NCBI GenBank assembly: GCA_032622095.1
Contig: CP136062.1
Location: 163,740,875 to 163,804,874, forward strand
Source of the DNA: Siphonodentalium dalli
Taxonomy: Eukaryota; Mollusca; Scaphopoda; Gadilida; Siphonodentaliidae
Reading direction: 5' to 3'
Length of the DNA stretch: 64,000 nucleotides
How positions within the stretch are numbered: the first letter of the stretch is position 1; each line of letters opens with the position of its first letter. Positions 23,380 to 34,578 of the stretch are shown in pieces. Position numbers and translations under genes: made by a program. The notes under the pieces are model-generated. The model did no database searches. It saw only the letters and a program-made list of their open reading frames with translations, and had not been told where the DNA came from.

Positions 23380-23575
23380 CGCGGGACAAGCGTTACAAAA
23401 GCGGATAGAAGACATATATACTTAGTTCTAATGGTTATCTGCGTCTCAGTAGACATTTAGAGAAATGTTTTTATTTCTCATCGTTATCTGCGTCCTAGTC
23501 CAAGTCTTCTTGTACTAAAACCAGCTAAGATATTGGGATGGCGATTTGCTGTTTTTAGTCCAAGCCCGTCCTATA
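23380..23575 (+). repeat. Satellite S2 units, left arm of an inverted pair
   Basis: Units carry GGGACAAGCGTTACA, TTCTCATCGTTATCTGCGTC and CCTAGTCCAAGTCTTCTTG. The segment ending ATGGCGATTTGCTGTTTTTA is inverted relative to 24780-24860. Confidence 0.7.
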
Positions 23576-24779
23576 TGCTCTCTTATGACAGAGCTTAAGC
23601 GTTAGTGACCCGCTCAAATAAAACCACAATTATATGAAATAAAATATCACAATTGCGACAATAAACGGATATTTTCCGCAGAAGACATGCTATTTTATCT
23701 GAAACCCACATCAGTTGTGAATTTAAAACGGTAATTTAATGCGAAAAGAGACATTTACCTCAATGTTTACAATTTTTTAAAAGTATGCGAACTCGGTTGA
23801 CCTCGCGAACTGTGTTCGGCATTTTCCGTTGAAAATATTCCGTAGATTTTGGACAACAGCGCAAATTACGATGAATTCTCCATTGTAATCGCAATTATGT
23901 ATGTCAATAAATAAAATAATAACTAGATTAATTAAACATTGGAGATATAAATGTAATACACTAAATATATTACGGGAATTAGAACCCTCTCAACGTTTAA
24001 AACAGTGTAAACACAAGTTACGAGCATTAGATATAATATGCCTTATATGGTGCTACATTTCACCCATATTTGGTGGACTTCCGCGAAATTAAGATATATA
24101 CTAAGCGAACAGGGCAATATACTGCTCTTGTTAAGCACACAAAAAATCAAATCAAATTTGTATAAATTTTTAACCTTAAGTTTGAATAGTCCCACTAAAA
24201 CGGAAGAACTATATTTCGTAACTGTGTGATTCGGTTCTCCGATTATTTTATCAACACAGATGTCAAAATGCACATCACACGCATGGCAAGTCAGACACAA
24301 GAGTTCTAATTTGCTCCAATTTTGACAAGTTGCTTGCGAAAATTGTCAACAAAACTACCGTTCTGATCCTCCATTATGTCATTAAGTTTTTAGTGCGGGA
24401 ATTGTTCTGAAAGCACATAGAAAACTGGACTTTCGGGCGATCGGTTTTCGCCATTTTTTTTCGGAAAACCCGCGCTATATATAGAAACGGAAAGTAGAAT
24501 TCCCAGAACAAACAGCGGATTATGCCGAACTTATTCGGACCACTTCGGCTTTCGGTTAAAACGTAAACAAACAGAGAAACAAATCGATGTTTGTGGCAAT
24601 CAACCGGAATATTCTATGTGTAATTTAACATTAAAGTTAGATTATTATACACCATTATGACCATAAGATGTAAGCCTTTCCGATGTATATAGCATCATGT
24701 ATTGATTTGCTAGGTAAATCGAGTAAAATACACCACAAATTCCCGCCACAGATCGTGGGCGTAACTCGTGTGATAGGAA
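23576..24779. other. Loop between inverted S2 arms, nothing recognised
   Basis: 1.2 kb of AT-rich sequence with overlapping short frames on both strands and no motif I can name. Confidence 0.45.
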
Positions 24780-25015
24780 TGGTATACAAGCGGGCTTGGA
24801 CTAAAAACAGCAAATCGCCATCCCAATATCTTAGCTGGTTTTATTACAAGAAGACTTGGACTATCTGCGTCCCAGTAGTAACCCTTGGGACAGAGCGGGG
24901 CAGACGTTACAGTATAGTTTATAGAAATGATTTTAGTTCTCATCGTTATCTGCGTTCCAGTAGTAACCCTTGGGACAGACCGGGACAGACGTTACAGCAA
25001 TCTGTGTATACCTCT
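24780..25015 (+). repeat. Satellite S2 units, right arm of the inverted pair
   Basis: GGGCTTGGACTAAAAACAGC and AAATCGCCATCCCAATATCT mirror the left arm. Then two direct S2 units follow (TAACCCTTGGGACAGAGCGG and TAACCCTTGGGACAGACCGG) about 90 bp apart. The direct units and the inversion show that the block was duplicated in opposite orientation. Confidence 0.7.
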
Positions 25016-25639
25016 TAAGTGTTTTCCAAAATTCTTTTGAAGAAGACATCAACCATAATTCTCTTCAGCTCTTTTCAGTTTGTTGTTAAAAGATTTGTTT
25101 CATCTGCGTCTACTTCTCGTTTTGTAAAAATAATTTCCGTTGTTGTTCGCATTTCGCATCAAAACAAGGCTTATCAATCTTAGAGCGCCCTGCATAAACC
25201 TGTACGTGTTCCCTTCGTCTCCCTAAAACTGTTTGTGTCGTGTCCACGAAAAGTTTATTTATTTTCCCACAAGCTTGGTTAATTCAAATTTTTTTTCGCG
25301 TTTCCTGGCATTAGCGGGAAAATGATGTATTCACAGTTCGGGCATATAGAGTTGTTTATTATAGGCTGAGCCTATTTCGAATTGTAGCCAATGGGAATGA
25401 GATTTGTGGTAATTGTTCAGATCGCTAGAGCGGAGAATTCGTCATTCTAGCCGTGTAACTTCAGAGGGTCACATTAATTTTCAAATTTTTTTATAAAAAA
25501 TTTCATTCAAATGAAATAAATTATCAATGCTGTGTCCAGCTATATAGCGTTCTTCATTCTGTAATATAACTCAGCTGAATGATGACAAATTATTCACAAT
25601 GTTCAGAAGATTGACACATATATAATTATGAGTAGATTT
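25016..25639. other. No recognisable feature
   Basis: About 620 bp without repeat or coding support. Confidence 0.4.
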
Positions 25640-25855
25640 CAATAAGGGTGCGGTCCGAACACCCGAGCTGCACATACGTGTGGGCTTCGGATTTCACGTT
25701 TCCAGTCCCTATAAAAGGGGTGCATGGTTTTTCCTGACCGGCTGTGCAGACTTTCTAGGATGTATTTACATTGTGTATGTAAACTATTATATAGTAGCAT
25801 GTGCCCACATATAACTTGTAAAGCATGTTACGTAATAAACGCCGTCTATGTGACC
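25640..25855 (+). promoter_or_regulatory. LTR-like TATA box and polyadenylation signal
   Basis: CCCTATAAAAGGGG at about 25709 is a strong TATA box. About 110 bp downstream lies GTAATAAACGCCGTC, a polyadenylation-like signal. The spacing and GC-rich upstream block (GGTCCGAACACCCGAGC) resemble a solo LTR. I could not identify TG..CA ends, a target duplication or a primer-binding site, so an ordinary promoter or chance remain possible. Confidence 0.3.
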
Positions 25856-25899
25856 ACAGCCATAGCGCGGCTCAGTTGCAAATGAGTGTTTGTTTGAAA

Positions 25900-26115
25900 T
25901 ATGAGAGAATTGGGAATACTAGCAATTTCGTGCTCACCATTGTCTAGTTGCCCAATAATTTCATTTTCCTGTTCCATAAAAGCATCACTGAAAGTTTTGA
26001 GATATAGTTCCGATTTGTTCTCTTCTAACGTTCTGATTTTCGGTGGTAGTCTGTGTTTATTTTCGCCACAACCTGTGACGTTTAGAGCGGTATTACTAAT
26101 TCCGGTATTATTCAA
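25900..26115 (-). CDS. Hypothetical exon, unrecognised
   Basis: A minus-strand frame with ordinary protein-like composition (LPPKIRTLEENKSELYLK, DAFMEQENEIIGQLDN) is bounded by a possible acceptor (ATATATTTAG) and a possible donor (CAATG/GTGAGC). The protein family is not recognised. It could be an upstream exon of the minus-strand SWIM gene or a stray open frame. There is no ATG at the frame's start. Confidence 0.18.
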
Positions 26116-26358
26116 AACTAAATATATTGCACTATGAACACCCGAATGATATATCTATATATCTAAGCAATAGTTCGTAAATAACACAATGTGATTAGCT
26201 TGATAAGTAACATGAAAAGAAATCGATGACAATATGGAAAAATAATACTATTAATTTAAGCCTGAACATTTGAATTATTAAGTTACACAACTCCGCCTAC
26301 TCAGTGACCAATGAGTTTTCTGATTGACTGAGCCATATAGCTATATATATATATAGGT

Positions 26359-28989
26359 AATATTTGTTTCTGTTCCTGAAAAAACACCCTTGGTGTGTAG
26401 GCATTATTTATTAGTGTTCTCTCGCATGTACATGCACGGCAATTTATCATATTTATCATAATCTTTTGTTTAGTATCACCATTGTTGCAGCTAAAGAAAG
26501 TCCATTTGGGGCAAACATATATCAAGGTAGTACCTAGTATCGCTTATACCCCAGATATAATCTGCGTAGTAGATCCCTTTGCGATATTATGAATTTATTT
26601 TATGAAGGCCTACACTCAAAATTGTTATGTTATTGGCTGAATTGGGCCATATAATATATGGAATTGAACGACAGTCAATAACTAATTGCCACCATTATCG
26701 TTAGATCTATATGCACGTAGAACATGATATGTAAAGCTTGGAATGTCCTGCGTATTTATTTTCCTATACTATATACATTAACAAACTGTATTTGACTTAT
26801 TCTATAATTATACATGTAATCTATAACCCCCGACCTTCTATATATACTTTCTGTGAAATTACGCATTTATGATCCAGAGTAACGTGTAGCTGCAAATAGT
26901 GGGCTCATGCTTAATCACTATACGCTCTCCAAATTAGAATAATTATTTTCAAACCAATGTTTAGTTATCTTCATACTATCTGCTTAATACCATACAAGAT
27001 CTATTCGAGAATTTTACCATACGAAAACCGAAAACTGACCAAAAAAAACCTGCAATCAGCCAATCACCACCATTCTCACGGCACAGCATCTCGAAAATAA
27101 ACAAAAACATCTACCTTACTCCTATTTAAATTCGCGGTACTATATTTCGCTTGGTTTTGAATTAGCGCACCTAGCTGGGCGCATTCAAAACTGACAACAA
27201 TATTTTCCTAAAAGATTTGGATTTATTCTCTGAGATACTCAATTGAAATAGTTAAAGACATCATTGGAATAAACTCGAAAGAAGTAAAACCACAGCCAGC
27301 TGACTTCAGAAAAAAGCAACACTTGGCTGAGGGTTGTGTTGGCATAAATAATTCAGTCTGTTTGGTCATGGTGTCATGATTATGCATGTCCACATCTATA
27401 TATATATATCTGTTATGTCAACATGTACGACGATTTGAGATTAATTAAATTCTGATTCTGATTCTGGTGTCACTGCATGCAGCGTTGATAACAGGGGGCG
27501 TACTTTCGTGCGCCTTCGACCTGGCACATGTATATTTCTTACAAGTATTTCAACACCGTCGATGTTACCGTAATTTGTTGCTTTGCATAATTATGAGTAA
27601 TGTTTTTGATGTTGGTCACCCGCATGTAATATATATCCGTATAAAACAGGTCTAGTTGCCTATATTTAGTCCAGCCTTCCGTAATGTATGTAACTCATCA
27701 ACATATACATCTGCTTTCCCCTGTGGTTCGCTATAAACTCAAGAGTTGTACTATTTTTCGCTCGGTTTTAAATTCGCACACCGATGAGTGCGTGAAAAAT
27801 AGCACTGCGTGAATTTAAATACGATTAAAGTGATGTGAAACACTCCGGTATGGTGATCAGATAGAAATGGAGAATAATCTTGTTCAAAGTAGTAATTTTT
27901 ACAAATATAGTATATATCCAAATTGACAACACACCGTCATTTTTATATATGAATTAAATGCAGTGACTCTCGTAGGCAAAATCGTTTTTGTTAGTTTATC
28001 GCCGATAGATGCGTCCCGAATCGAGTAGTAAATATTTACATTTGAGCGTAGTTCTGAGGATGTTTTGGAGTGGTACGGTCGATTTGCTTCAAATTTTCGG
28101 CGATGTTAGCAGAATGTTCCTCCAGTTGTCATAGCGCCTGAATATATACTAACTATCAGTTTAACGCACCCGAACAAGTACATAATATGTCTTTATGGTA
28201 TAAGTTTTACACTGAAAATAAGTACAAAAGATTCCAACTGAGAACGCTCTTTATAACCTAACACATTTGGTCGGCGAAAATTGGACGCTCTTTATAAGAG
28301 GCGATCATTGATATTTTTGCCAGGCTGACAAATAAATCCAAACGTGTTAAAACTTCATCTTTCGAAAGTCGGCATAATTATGGCTATCAAAACCTCACAT
28401 CCATGGGATTTTGTGTCCGGTTTAATTTTGGTTGTGGAAAACAAACAGATGGTGGTTTTATGGTGTCAAATTTGACATTGCATCTTTCAGTTTGGCTTAT
28501 TTGCCAAGAAATGCCTGCATTCTATATATATATACGCACTTACCAGTGTCTCGTATATAATATCTCCCGAATTAGTCCATGAGTCCACAAGCAACAACCT
28601 GGACTCGAGATAAAATTCAAAAATGTTATTTGTGCTGTAGACTGTTATCGGTATATAATTCCCCGTAAGTTTAACTTCCAGCTAAACATCCCGGTGTCAT
28701 ATTTGGGTGAAATATAGGTAAATTGGGACAATATATTATACACCGAGTCTGATAATATCGGTGATATATATAAAATGTACGAAATTGGACAAATTGCACT
28801 TACTCGTTTGACGACTATAATGGATTTATAATAACGTTTTAATGGAATTACTTCATGCCGCCCAGTTTCTGTAAATAAAAAAAATAGTTTTACCAAGTGA
28901 ATGAATTTTGCGTTTGAGTGTGCATATTTTTAAAGACCATGCTTCGTCAACTTTTAATTAGTCTGAGTGCTCCATGCATGTGAACTCTA
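26359..28989. other. Long gene-less stretch with one LINE-like tail
   Basis: The only structured item is at about 27380-27466, where ACGATTTGAGATTAATTAAA leads into TTCTGATTCTGATTCTGG, a short tandem terminus typical of 5'-truncated CR1-type LINE or SINE copies. Two similar phrases (TACTATATTTCGCTTGGTTT at 27141 and TACTATTTTTCGCTCGGTTT at 27748) suggest a dispersed repeat. No coding frame is supported. Confidence 0.4.
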
Positions 28990-29029
28990 TTAATACAAAT
29001 TTTCAAAATTTCAGTGTAATTATACTGCC

Positions 29030-29650
29030 ATATAAGTAACCCTTGATACAGAGCGATGCAAGCGTTACAGAATCTTATAGAGGTGATTTTATTTCTCATC
29101 GCTATCTGCGTCCCAGTAGTAACCCTTGATACAGAGTCATACAAGCGTTACATCAGTTTAAGGAATCGTTTTTATTTCTCATCGTTATCTGCGTCCCAGT
29201 AGTAACCCTTGATACTGTCGAACTTAAACAGTGTAGGTAAAGATTATCGTCCACCCCATTTCTACATGTATACCTGTAATGATATATACAGTGTATTTTT
29301 GTATACAACTCTTCTGTAATGTCTATATTGACGATCTGAATAAACTTAATTGAATTGAATTGAGAGCGATACAAGCGTTACAGAAGTTTAAGGAATCGTT
29401 TTTATTTCTAGTGATTATCTGCGTCCCAGTGTAGTAACCCTTGATACAGAGCGATACAAGCATTACAGAAGTTTGAGGAATCGTTTTTACTACTGGGACG
29501 AAAATTTGGTCAATTATGTCAATTTATTTGTATGTGTTGAATTTTGTGTTCGAAAATTAAATATTGTTTACACTAATTGTGACAGAGTGGGACAAACGAT
29601 ACAGCAACTTATAGAAATGATTTTATTTCTTATCGTTATCTGCGTCTATC
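29030..29650 (+). repeat. Satellite S2 array, interrupted
   Basis: Units of about 88 bp contain TAACCCTTGATACAGAGCGA, ACAAGCGTTACAGAAGTTTA and TTTCTCATCGTTATCTGCGT. They are interrupted by a 146-bp retroelement tail and, at 29508-29574, by unrelated AT-rich sequence. Same family as 23380-23575 and 24780-25015. The last unit is cut by the Helitron-like segment. Confidence 0.8.
29216..29361 (+). mobile_element. Short retroelement tail inside satellite S2
   Basis: The satellite breaks after AACCCTTGATAC and resumes at GAGCGATACAAGCG. The inserted 146 bp ends in GAATAAACTTAATTGAATTG AATTGA, a short tandem 3' tail characteristic of LINE or SINE insertions. It is too short to keep coding sequence. 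Confidence 0.55.
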
Positions 29651-30160
29651 TATCTTAATAAAAACCCAATTTGTGTTTGTTTGTTTCTTTCTTGTGTCTG
29701 GTCGGTGAAATTGAAACACGTGGATAATTTGACCCGTATAGAGTGTCAAGAGATAGAAGCCCATGAAGATATGTTGGAAATCGGTACAAATAAGTCATCT
29801 GAGCAGGTCTGGAGATTGTCATGGGATCATAGGGGCATATTTCCCCAGATGACTTAAAGGGGACTCATAAATTATGAGCAATAAAGAGCGTTTATTATAA
29901 ATTGTGCACAAAACTAAATTGACGAATGAATGTCTTGGGGTATGTGATGTTGCCCTCAAATGACTGAAAGGAATTATTTGAGGTATAATGAATTGGCAAT
30001 TATAAATAATCAACTCAAAAGATAGATGTAACGCTATCCGGGGAGTCATATAAAATAGGTGCAGTTTGCCCCAAATGAATAATAATTATTTTAAATGACT
30101 TGAAGTGCCACTAATAAATTAAGCATTAAGTTCACCCGAGCAACGCCGGGTACCCCACAT
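29645..30160 (+). mobile_element. Helitron-like non-autonomous segment, ~516 bp
   Basis: The left end interrupts the satellite phrase ATCTGCGTC and starts TCTATCTATCTTAATAAAAA followed by TTTGTGTTTGTTTGTTTC, resembling Helitron 5' ends (TC start, TA-rich then TGTTTG-rich). Near the right end ACCCGAGCAACGCCGGGT can fold into a short hairpin, as expected just before a Helitron 3' end, but the CTRR terminus is not clear. No Rep/helicase is present. Confidence 0.45.
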
Positions 30161-30289
30161 ATATACATATCTGCCAATTTATTTTCAATCAATATAGTAT
30201 AGGAATGTGGAAAAAGTTTTCTTTAATCGATTGTTTGGCCCTGAAAAGGGCCGTTTTTTGCGCATATTCGGGGAACACATTCATTGAAG

Positions 30290-30800
30290 GGTGGAGCCCC
30301 TGAGAATGCGTTCTAGATCCGTCGTTTGTAGCGGACGATTCCCACGTTTTGGCCCTTTTCTTCAGGTTGAATTAAGTGGATCAGGTCCTTCTTGTCGAAG
30401 TCGATGGGGTACCGGATGTCTGTGAAGCGGACAAATTTGGACTTGAGCTTTTTCTGAATTCGCCTATTTATTATTGTTCTATGTGCCTCAAATTCACTCA
30501 TTGGTATATTTCCAGCCACGACGGAGTATCTGGCCATATCACACCGTTCGCCTGCCGTTATTAAGACGATTGGTGATTTCGATGAGTCTTTTGGTAATAT
30601 CTCAAGACGACGATTCTTTGCAAATGTCATTCCCTCCTAATTAAATAAAGACTATGTCGGGATTCCATTTTTCGAACTGCTTGAGTTTCGTTGTTGTGAT
30701 GGCAAGAGTGGTCTTCATTCCACTCTTATATACAGAAGAACCGTTTTCCCCCAGGTGACAGAATAGCTAGGTCCAAATTTTCGCAGGCGAGTTATATAGC
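30290..30800 (-). pseudogene. Decayed SGNH-hydrolase-like gene
   Basis: On the minus strand the frames together give KLKQFEKWNPDIVFI, a stop, then LGGNDICKESSS, a stop, DITKRLIEITNRLNNG, a frameshift, then ARYSVVAGNIPMSEFEAHRT, KFVRFTDIRYPIDFDKKDLI and HL. The order matches the SGNH/GDSL-type fold: a PD.VFI.LGGND block (the GxND oxyanion motif, block III), a long helix, an F..E/FN...N region, and a D..H.. ending (block V catalytic Asp-His, here DLIHL). The N-terminal catalytic serine block is not found. At least two stops and one frameshift make it non-functional. It may be the C-terminal part of the gene remnant at 31060-31810. What it did is unknown. Confidence 0.55.
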
Positions 30801-31059
30801 TGCTACAAAAAAAATGCAATCTTAGACTTAGCCATGATTATGGAGTCTGATCTAGTATTTGTTTTTATGGGGTTTGGGATTAAACCCGGGAGGATTTGGA
30901 AGGGTGGAACCCCTTCCCTACAACCCACTTTGGAATTTATTTGAAATACATGATGAGAATAACACAATCATGAAATGGTGGGACATGGGTGAAAATGATC
31001 TAGGATTTTGATTTTTTTTGGTCTTTGCCTTATTGTTTCCCCCGTTTTCTGATGTTGTA

Positions 31060-31195
31060 GCTGGTGTTGTTGTTAATGATGATGTTTCCAGCTCATTTTC
31101 TCCCGCTGTTTGCGTTCTGCCTGTTCTGCCTTGTATTCAGCAATGAGTTTTTCTCCAGCTGCCTGAGCTGCCAGCGCGCCTTGAATGATGTCAGC

Positions 31196-31279
<84 letters not shown>

Positions 31280-31810
31280 GAGTGAGAGAGAGAGAGAAAG
31301 AGAGTCAGCGTGAGAGAGAGAGAGAGGGGGAGAGAGAGAGAGAGAGAGAGAGCGAGAGTGGAGCCGCCGCTGATGCTGTTGTTGTCGGTGCTGGTTGTGG
31401 AGATGGGGGACACCGGGATGTAATGGTACTCCGGTGTCCAGGGTGTTGACGTGTCCATCTCCACTCCGAAGTCAGCGGCAGGAACGTCCGGGGTGGTATC
31501 CACGTCCCTGTCTTCGATGACGATACCAGGGAACTCCGGAATGTCGTCGGCGTCCCTGCTTCTGGTGGTGATATCGTCAGCTGCGGAGGTCAAGTGGGGG
31601 GGGGGGGCTGGGCGTCTCTCATATCGCCCCTGTTTCCACTTGGCCCTCCTGTCCTCGTCTCGTCTTCTGCGGGAGGGATCTTCTTCTTTCTCCGCCGCCC
31701 CTTCTTGTCTCCTCCGTCCCCAGGTAGCTGGTGATCTCCAGCTACCGGGTTACGACCGGCAGAGGGTCCTGAAAAGGAACGTGTCGTTGTATACGTTGTA
31801 ACCCGGTATC
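31060..31810 (-). pseudogene. Low-complexity gene remnant containing a GA microsatellite
   Basis: Minus-strand sequence has protein-like composition in changing frames: a basic block (GDKKGRRRKKKIPPAEDETR), a frame change at the poly-C run near 31600, an acidic block (TTRSRDADDIPEFPGIVIED and DVPAADFGVEMDTSTPWTPE), a Ser/Leu stretch that is only the translated microsatellite, and an Ala/Glu-rich helix in another frame (GALAAQAAGEKLIAEYKAEQ). Such a layout fits a gene with a disordered N-terminal region and a coiled coil. No family is recognised. The SGNH-like remnant lies downstream on the same strand, about 260 bp away. Confidence 0.35.
31197..31352. repeat. (GA)n microsatellite, ~150 bp
   Basis: Nearly pure AGAGAG with a few interruptions (GTGAGAGTGAG, AAAGAGAGTCAGCG, GGGGGAG). 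In the minus-strand frame it reads as Ser-Leu repeats and destroys the flanking frame. Confidence 0.95.
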
Positions 31811-33382
31811 ACTGTGCATATACGACACCGGATATTATGCAGGAATTTTACCAATTTTGTCCTCTTGACAGTATACCACCGTTAGAAATCTATCAAATTC
31901 ATTTATAATGCGTAATAATTTTGACAAAGTTTCTCGTTGAGTGCGTTCGCCTTACAATGATCTTGTTTGATTGTCGATGACGAGTTGAACAGTCCAACGG
32001 GCACGGAGTACTGTTCAATGATAGCGTGTTCCTGCACGGGAAAATATCAATCATGAGAGCTAAAACTCCTCTTATTTAATACGCTCTCTTCAATTTTCTT
32101 GAGTTATCAATGTGTACCTAGAGAGATTGTGCCAACGAAGAACGGGTGGGAATTTGTATGGAAATTGTCAGCGTATCCGCACACAATCAGACTTAAATGT
32201 CAGTACGGCGAATTACAAATTACAATATCTTTACTGTCGTGCGAATTGGCGCTATCGCAAGCCAGAAAGAAACAAATCGGTAGTACCGAAATCGACATAT
32301 ACTGTTTTTATTTTTTTTGCGATAAAGGTGAACAAATGATCAATGGTAAAATAACTTGTAGTCCGATACCTGCAGTTATTATGCGCTCGCTACAACGAAA
32401 CATGCTTGAACGAAGTCATGTATGGTTTTGTAAGGAGATCAATTGCTCCAGTTTGACTTGAAATTAGTTGTATATCTATAATATACAAAAGGGGTCAGGG
32501 CAAAATATTTTGCAACTTAAGAAGACCTGCCACGACGCCCCATTTCCCCCGGAACCCGTATAATATTTAAATAGGGACGGTGGTAATTCCCGTCTGCATG
32601 GGTTACATATTTCGCTGCTCTCAATTAACATTTCAATTTTAAGTATATTGTTTGCCTTTATATTATAGAAGCTGTTCAACTAATATACGCATCAATTCAT
32701 CATCTTGGTTCCCATTTGTTCAAATAATAAAAAATATTGTTTTTTTTCCCAATAAATTTTAATTCTGATCATAAATTTGTGAACATGAACAATATTCATC
32801 TATATATAAATATTCATTTATTAATATTTAATTCTATGAATTGTGCCTATAATTCCTGGATATATGGGCTTATGGGTCCCTCAAGGGGTTGGGTCATCAA
32901 TGCGACTATTCTGCAGGTCCGTTGCATCATGAACAAATGTCTGTGTTTACAATTAGACATACATGTAGATTAATGTAGGTTGATTCTTGAATCTACATGG
33001 GGTTATTCTGAAAGGACAAGTAGGCCTAACAGTTTTTTATGGCCATTGTGACGTATTTCACCAGATGGATACCAGCGACCACAAATGTTAATAGTGCGGT
33101 CCAAATGATCTTTATATGGAGCGCGGTGGTGTTGGGAGGGGGTGAGATCATTTTTTCGACAACATATTTTTTTAGTTCGCCGAAACTGGGCGTGAAAATA
33201 CGTGCATAGCTGCCAATGATTTCATCAGCAATGGCCTCCCCACATCATTCGTGTACTGCATGGGGTTGTTTTGGCCTTCCTATTTGAAATCCAGCTCAGT
33301 AATCATGCAGTTAACCCCCCCACATGTCCACACCGTGATGTCCGTGCAAAGCACCGATCACATGTATTGTGTGGATATATAA
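31811..33382. other. No supported gene
   Basis: 1.57 kb. A 120-codon frame at 32099-32461 starts with TTG, has no recognised motif and overlaps another frame, so I do not call it. No repeat was recognised. Confidence 0.4.
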
Positions 33383-33715
33383 ATGGGACAACTTGCGAAT
33401 GCGGTATTAAATCTGTCCGAAATGTCTTCATCGGAGATAGCACCCGTAGTGGAGTCCGTCCAGGTGGATAACGAGACTACGTGTGAGATTTGCGGTTTTA
33501 AAACGAAATATAAATACAACTTGAAAATTCACAAATCAAGACGCCATGGAACCCTGCCAAGTGCTACAGTAACAACCACACCAGAAGCAGACCACGTTTG
33601 TGACGTTTGTGCATGGGAAGATTTACATATCAAAGCCGGGTTTGGTTCTGCACAGGAAAGGGAAACATCTTTTATGGTATCTGAGTTCATCACAGCAGTG
33701 CTTGCATGGTGGTGA
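33383..33715 (+). CDS. C2H2 zinc-finger protein fragment
   Basis: The frame opens with a true ATG at 33383 and encodes one textbook C2H2 finger, CEICGFKTKYKYNLKIHKSR plus RH (C-x2-C-x12-H-x4-H), about 34 residues in. A degenerate second one follows: HVCDVC, then KAGFGS, where both histidines are missing. The first 110 codons end at a stop by 33715. Single or paired fingers with a GFGS/GLGS phrase are found both in transcription factors and at the N termini of some LINE and transposon proteins, so origin is open. The loss of the second finger's histidines and the oppositely oriented finger just downstream suggest that the locus was broken by an inversion. Confidence 0.45.
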   Translation: MGQLANAVLNLSEMSSSEIAPVVESVQVDNETTCEICGFKTKYKYNLKIHKSRRHGTLPSATVTTTPEADHVCDVCAWEDLHIKAGFGSAQERETSFMVSEFITAVLAWW

Positions 33716-33788
33716 GATGGCTGATGATGTTATCGAATGTTAGCTCCCGCTTATCACAACATGCACACTGGTAGTTCTTCATAATCTG
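33700..33788 (-). pseudogene. Zinc-finger exon fragment on the opposite strand
   Basis: On the minus strand a good acceptor (TTTTATTTTCCAG) is followed by MKNYQCACCDKRELTFDNII and SHLTTM. This is a C-x2-C...H pattern of a finger-like motif, with a stop soon after (ALL then TGA). It lies tail to tail with the plus-strand finger. It is short, so chance is not excluded. Confidence 0.3.
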
Positions 33789-34239
33789 GAAAATAAAATG
33801 AGCCATTGTTTACCTGAAGAATAGCAAAACTCAATCATAGGGTGTTTAAAATGCAACGCGCAATCCCTAGGTTGCAGTATGTTATTTTAGTATGCCAAAT
33901 CGACTGTCACTACGTTACGCATTTAATTCCACGTAACGGCGTTTACGGAGATATTAGCCAGACACAACACAATTATGTAAAATAAAAGGCCACTATGCCA
34001 CACGTCCCCCGAATAAGTTGGCTTTATTTGACCGGGTTTTTTTAGAAATAACCTGGAGACCTGGAGTTATCGTTCGTGATTGTCAGTGTTTACATTTTTT
34101 TGCTCCGTAGTTTTAGTTGTAACTCATTAGTATAAACAACGTTTGGATCTACAAAAGATGTTCTCATCATTCTCCAATGAAACTCACTCTTGGTGGATGC
34201 TTCTTTCGGTGACTATTCTCGTGTTAAAATTTGTACCCT
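33789..34239. other. No recognisable feature
   Basis: 450 bp without repeat or coding signal. Confidence 0.4.
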
Positions 34240-34578
34240 CAGCCATTATATATATCTTTATTACCTCCGTTACATGAAGAGTAGAAACTATATATATGGA
34301 ACAGCACATTTACATACAATAACATGAAACACAGAAAATAACATGAACATAGACATAAATACACCATTGTCAGGGTATAATGCACCCCACTATACATGTA
34401 TACACTTGCATGAACATGCACAAATATACATATACCTGCAACGTGCATGCATATATATATATATATATATAGATGTACGCGCACGCAGGCGCACACGTAC
34501 ACCTGCTATAGATGTCGTTCACGAAGTGGATCGCTGTTACAAATTTGTTGGATGATAATCAAAATGGTTACTTATTGT

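Larger units (their letters stand above)
22716..26358. repeat. 60-bp inverted repeat pair, 3.6 kb apart
   Basis: ATATGGCTCAGCCAATCAGA and AACTCAGTAGGCGGAGTTAT at 22730-22775 are mirrored at 26283-26340. The right copy has an extra CATTGGTCACTG. They may be the TIRs of one element, but the left copy abuts satellite S1 at once, so two independent copies of a dispersed repeat are equally possible. Confidence 0.55.

Noticed and set aside
27780-27825. Hammerhead-ribozyme-like phrase CCGATGAGTGCGTGAAA
   Set aside because: The conserved CTGATGA is CCGATGA and I could not draw a closed three-stem structure. Similar CTGATGA hits (7965, 8706, 53270, 62376) lack the GAAA half.
31064-31279. Plus-strand frame ending in a long Arg-Glu repeat
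   Set aside because: The Arg-Glu run is the translated GA microsatellite. The protein-like signal is on the minus strand.
32099-32461. 120-codon plus-strand frame
   Set aside because: Starts at TTG, overlaps another frame, and has no motif, repeat or splice context. Insufficient support.
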